A DNA stretch of 7,113 nucleotides from the NCBI GenBank assembly GCA_002385665.1, contig DGDX01000103.1:9209-16321 (forward strand), read 5' to 3'. Shown in pieces: positions 5,655 through 7,113 of the stretch. Made by a program: the position numbers and the translations under genes. The stretch comes from Firmicutes bacterium UBA3941. Its GTDB lineage: Bacteria; Bacillota; Clostridia; Caldicoprobacterales; UBA3941. How positions within the stretch are numbered: position 1 is the stretch's first letter; every line of letters starts with the position of its first letter. The notes under the pieces were generated by a model that saw only the letters and a list, made by a program, of their open reading frames with translations, did not search any database and had not been told where the DNA came from.

Positions 5655-5789
5655 ATATAATGGTTTCATCCCAGAGAGTATTTTAGCTGAGTCTCATATG
5701 CGGTTATGGTCTTGGATTGGTATAAGCCAAGGCCTAAAAACGTATATGAGATCACAGTCCAACTTGCTTTCTGGGAAAAACCATATTAT
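5655..5789 (+). ncRNA. Long imperfect palindrome; possible structured RNA (6S-like fold) or miniature palindromic element
   Basis: The outer arms 5657-5678 and 5767-5789 pair through ATAA/TTAT, TGGTTT/AAACCA and TCCCAGA/TCTGGGA with small asymmetries. A central bubble follows (about 5679-5690 opposite 5753-5766). Then a 12-bp helix with two G-T wobbles pairs 5691-5702 with 5741-5752, and an apical helix pairs GGTCTTGG (5708-5715) with CCAAGGCC (5727-5734), extended by TTA/TAA, around an 11-base loop. Closing stem, large central bubble and long apical arm are the architecture of 6S RNA, but no 6S sequence signature could be confirmed and no T-run follows. A TATAAT at 5656-5661 overlaps the base of the stem, so a transcript from it would lose the outermost pairs. 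It may equally be a cis leader of rdgB or a MITE with terminal inverted repeats. Confidence 0.45.
5656..5661 (+). promoter_or_regulatory. Possible -10 upstream of rdgB and the palindrome
   Basis: A perfect TATAAT. The -35 position 17 bases upstream (TTTTAA, 5633-5638) matches at three of six. Initiation would fall near 5668, giving an rdgB leader of about 150 bases that contains most of the palindrome. Confidence 0.35.
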
Positions 5790-5815
5790 CTGAATCATTT
5801 TATAAAAGGAGTACT

Positions 5816-6418
5816 ATGAAAAGAATAATAATAGCATCCAACAATAAGGGAAAAATTAAGGAAATTAAGGCAATTATCGGTGAACAGGATATTGAAATCC
5901 TTTCCCTTGAGGATATTGGATTCACGGGAAAAATAACAGAGGACGGTCATAGTATCAAGGAAAATGCCATAAAGAAAGGCCTATGTGTTATGAAAACCGT
6001 TGGAGAATTGACATTGGCTGATGATTCGGGGTTAGAAGTGGACGCGATCAATGGACAGCCAGGAGTCTTTTCTGCACGCTTTTCCGGTCAAGGTGCTACT
6101 GATGAAAGAAACAACAGAAAACTTCTTGCGCTTTTAAACAACATCCCGATGGAAAAGAGGGGAGCCCAGTTTCGGTGCGTTATGGCTCTTATATATCCTA
6201 ATGGGAAAATCTATACAGCCGAAGGAATCTGTCGCGGAAGAATTTCGGACAGGCCTATCGGCGATAAAGGGTTTGGCTATGATCCAATATTTATTCCCGA
6301 TGGCTACGATGAAACCTTCGCACAACTAGGGGATCATATAAAGAACCAGATTAGCCACAGAGCCATAGCACTTGATAAGATGAAGAATATCATGATTAGT
6401 GAGGGCCTTATTGATTAG
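5816..6418 (+). CDS. rdgB: XTP/dITP diphosphatase (RdgB/HAM1 family, non-canonical purine NTP pyrophosphatase)
   Basis: A 200-residue cytoplasmic house-cleaning enzyme that hydrolyses XTP, ITP and dITP to the monophosphate and pyrophosphate, keeping deaminated purines out of DNA and RNA. Family motifs are complete: S-N-N-K-G-K (8-13) for substrate phosphate binding, E-D-G-x-S-I-K-E-N-A-x-K-K (42-54), L-A-D-D-S-G-L-E-V-D-A (67-77) with metal-binding Asp69-Asp70, P-G-V-F-S-A-R-F (82-89), G-F-G-Y-D-P-I-F (152-159) for base recognition and S-H-R-A-I-A-L (180-186). Length is standard. AGGAG (5807-5811) stands four bases before the ATG. It follows gerM, as in Bacillus and clostridia, but without rph between, and the phosphodiesterase gene (ysnB/yfcE) that often follows is replaced by tRNA genes. 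It is separated from gerM by the long palindrome, so independent expression or leader control is possible. Confidence 0.95.
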   Translation: MKRIIIASNNKGKIKEIKAIIGEQDIEILSLEDIGFTGKITEDGHSIKENAIKKGLCVMKTVGELTLADDSGLEVDAINGQPGVFSARFSGQGATDERNNRKLLALLNNIPMEKRGAQFRCVMALIYPNGKIYTAEGICRGRISDRPIGDKGFGYDPIFIPDGYDETFAQLGDHIKNQISHRAIALDKMKNIMISEGLID

Positions 6419-6500
6419 GTCTTAGCTATTTTATATAATTAATTTTAATCCCCTATATTAGTCCTATATTAGTTCAGTATAATAAGTTATAAAAATGGGC

Positions 6501-6529
6501 TTGACTAGAGTGTAAATTTAGTTTATACT
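6501..6529 (+). promoter_or_regulatory. Distal sigma-A-type promoter of the tRNA cluster
   Basis: TTGACT (6501-6506), a 17-base spacer and TATACT (6524-6529), each five of six. A 6-bp inverted repeat TTTAGT/ACTAAA (6517-6522, 6527-6532) overlaps the -10 and could be incidental or an operator. Confidence 0.65.
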
Positions 6530-6571
6530 AAAAATCGCTGTTGATGAATTGGCTATATAATAGTTTAAATA

Positions 6572-6600
6572 TTGACATTGCATCAGTTTTATGGTAGAAT
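6572..6600 (+). promoter_or_regulatory. Proximal sigma-A-type promoter of the tRNA cluster
   Basis: A perfect TTGACA (6572-6577), a 17-base spacer and TAGAAT (6595-6600, five of six). Initiation near 6607 would fall about 14 bases before the mature 5' end of tRNA-Gly, as expected for a tRNA operon. Confidence 0.85.
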
Positions 6601-6620
6601 CTTTAATTGTTAGCCGATCT

Positions 6621-6694
<74 letters not shown>

Positions 6695-6705
6695 GACGAT
6701 GAGAT

Positions 6706-6782
<77 letters not shown>

Positions 6783-6787
6783 ATAGT

Positions 6788-6857
6788 AAGTTTCAAAAAT
6801 TTAATTCAAGAAAAATTTATCAACAGATATAATTGAAATTCTATATTTTTGAAACTT
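6788..6857 (+). repeat. AT-rich inverted repeat between tRNA-Arg and tRNA-His
   Basis: Perfect 13-bp arms AAGTTTCAAAAAT (6788-6800) and ATTTTTGAAACTT (6845-6857), with a nested inner pair AATTCAA (6803-6809) and TTGAAATT (6833-6840). It fills most of the 118-base gap that splits the cluster. There is no G+C-rich stem or T-run, so it is not a classical terminator. Confidence 0.6.
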
Positions 6858-6900
6858 CAACAAATAGAATCTCTTTTGACAAAAAATAATAAAAAATTGT

Positions 6901-6978
6901 GGTGGGTATAGCTCAGTTGGTTAGAGCGCCAGATTGTGGCTCTGGAGGTCGTGGGTTCGAATCCCGTTACCCACCCCA
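6901..6978 (+). tRNA. tRNA-His (anticodon GTG)
   Basis: 78 bases including the His-specific extra G at position -1 (6901), which pairs with discriminator C (6975). The acceptor is GTGGGTA/TACCCAC, the anticodon stem CCAGA/TCTGG encloses TTGTGGC, and CCA is encoded. The outer T-stem has two wobble pairs (GTGGG with CCCGT). Confidence 0.97.
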
Positions 6979-6984
6979 CAAAAT

Positions 6985-7059
6985 TGGGGCGTAGCCAAGC
7001 GGTAAGGCACGGCACTTTGACTCCCGCATTCGTAGGTTCGAATCCTGCCGCCCCAGCCA
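6985..7059 (+). tRNA. tRNA-Gln (anticodon TTG), with a C-C mismatch in the anticodon stem
   Basis: 75 bases with encoded CCA. The acceptor TGGGGCG pairs with CGCCCCA, the D stem is GCC/GGC, the anticodon loop is CTTTGAC and the T-loop is TTCGAAT. The anticodon stem CGGCA (7010-7014) against TCCCG (7022-7026) leaves position 30-40 (7013 and 7023) as C-C, where related tRNA-Gln genes have G-C or a compensated C-G. Otherwise canonical. Confidence 0.93.
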
Positions 7060-7065
7060 AGTTTT

Positions 7066-7113
7066 GACCCATTAGCTCAGTCGGGAGAGCACTTGACTTT
7101 TAATCAAGGAGAC
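7066..7113 (+). tRNA. tRNA-Lys (anticodon TTT), 3' truncated by the window end
   Basis: The first 48 bases are present: acceptor 5' strand GACCCAT, D arm GCTC...GAGC, and anticodon stem CTTGA/TCAAG around CTTTTAA. The T arm and acceptor 3' strand lie beyond the window. Confidence 0.93.

Larger units (their letters stand above)
6419..6620 (+). other. AT-rich intergenic region between rdgB and the tRNA cluster
   Basis: It holds a tandem 11-bp direct repeat, CCTATATTAGT (6452-6462 and 6463-6473), and the two promoters listed separately. No GC-rich hairpin with a T-run follows rdgB, so its transcript may end elsewhere or read into the tRNAs. No ORF is supported. Confidence 0.5.

Noticed and set aside
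6134..6325. Reverse-strand ORF inside rdgB
   Set aside because: It lies wholly within a gene whose family motifs are complete; a shadow frame.
6876..6881. TTGACA just upstream of tRNA-His as a -35 box
   Set aside because: A -10 at normal spacing would fall at the tRNA 5' end (6899-6904, GTGGTG), which does not match; a functional promoter from this box is unlikely.
6857..7072. Reverse-strand ORF of 71 codons with A-G-F-E-P-T-like repeats
   Set aside because: It is the antisense translation of the tRNA-His, tRNA-Gln and tRNA-Lys genes. The G-F-E-P-T pattern comes from the conserved T-arm GGTTCGAATCC and is a well-known spurious ORF in databases.

Overview
The window looks like core chromosome of a low-GC, endospore-forming Firmicute, most likely a clostridium. 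The signs are AT-rich intergenic DNA with strong AGGAGG-type ribosome binding sites, a PyrR-type attenuator, a GerM-family sporulation/germination lipoprotein, an RqcH/NFACT protein, and a Gly-Arg-His-Gln-Lys tRNA cluster with encoded CCA ends. The genus cannot be fixed from this sequence alone.

Layout. Positions 1-51 hold the last codons of a gene that is probably pyrR. A PyrR-responsive attenuator follows (PyrR-binding hairpin, antiterminator and terminator, 54-129) and controls the uracil permease gene pyrP (183-1427), which ends at a strong intrinsic terminator. A 259-base gap with an odd riboswitch-like 3' half leads to a small DsrE-like protein (1687-2025) with its own terminator. Next comes an unrecognised 99-residue ORF (2265-2564). 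It converges, with a 6-base gap, on the reverse-strand rqcH gene (2571-4337). A divergent 290-base spacer separates rqcH from gerM (4628-5617). Between gerM and rdgB (5816-6418) lies a 198-base spacer dominated by a long imperfect palindrome (about 5655-5789). Two tandem sigma-A-type promoters (6501-6529 and 6572-6600) then drive the tRNA cluster (6621 to beyond the window end), which is interrupted by an AT-rich inverted repeat.

The genes form small independent units rather than one pathway. pyrR-pyrP is pyrimidine salvage under attenuation control. RqcH rescues stalled ribosomes. GerM serves spore formation. RdgB cleans the nucleotide pool of deaminated purine NTPs. In Bacillus subtilis the gerM neighbourhood reads gerM-rph-rdgB(ysnA)-ysnB. 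Here rph is absent from its usual place and the palindromic element sits there instead.

The most interesting unexplained signal is the element at 5655-5789, whose fold (closing stem, central bubble, long apical arm) recalls 6S RNA but could also be a miniature palindromic mobile element. Secondary points are an RFN-like 3' segment before the DsrE-like gene, a C-C mismatch in the tRNA-Gln anticodon stem, and the orphan 99-residue ORF. No complete new defence or mobile system is visible.
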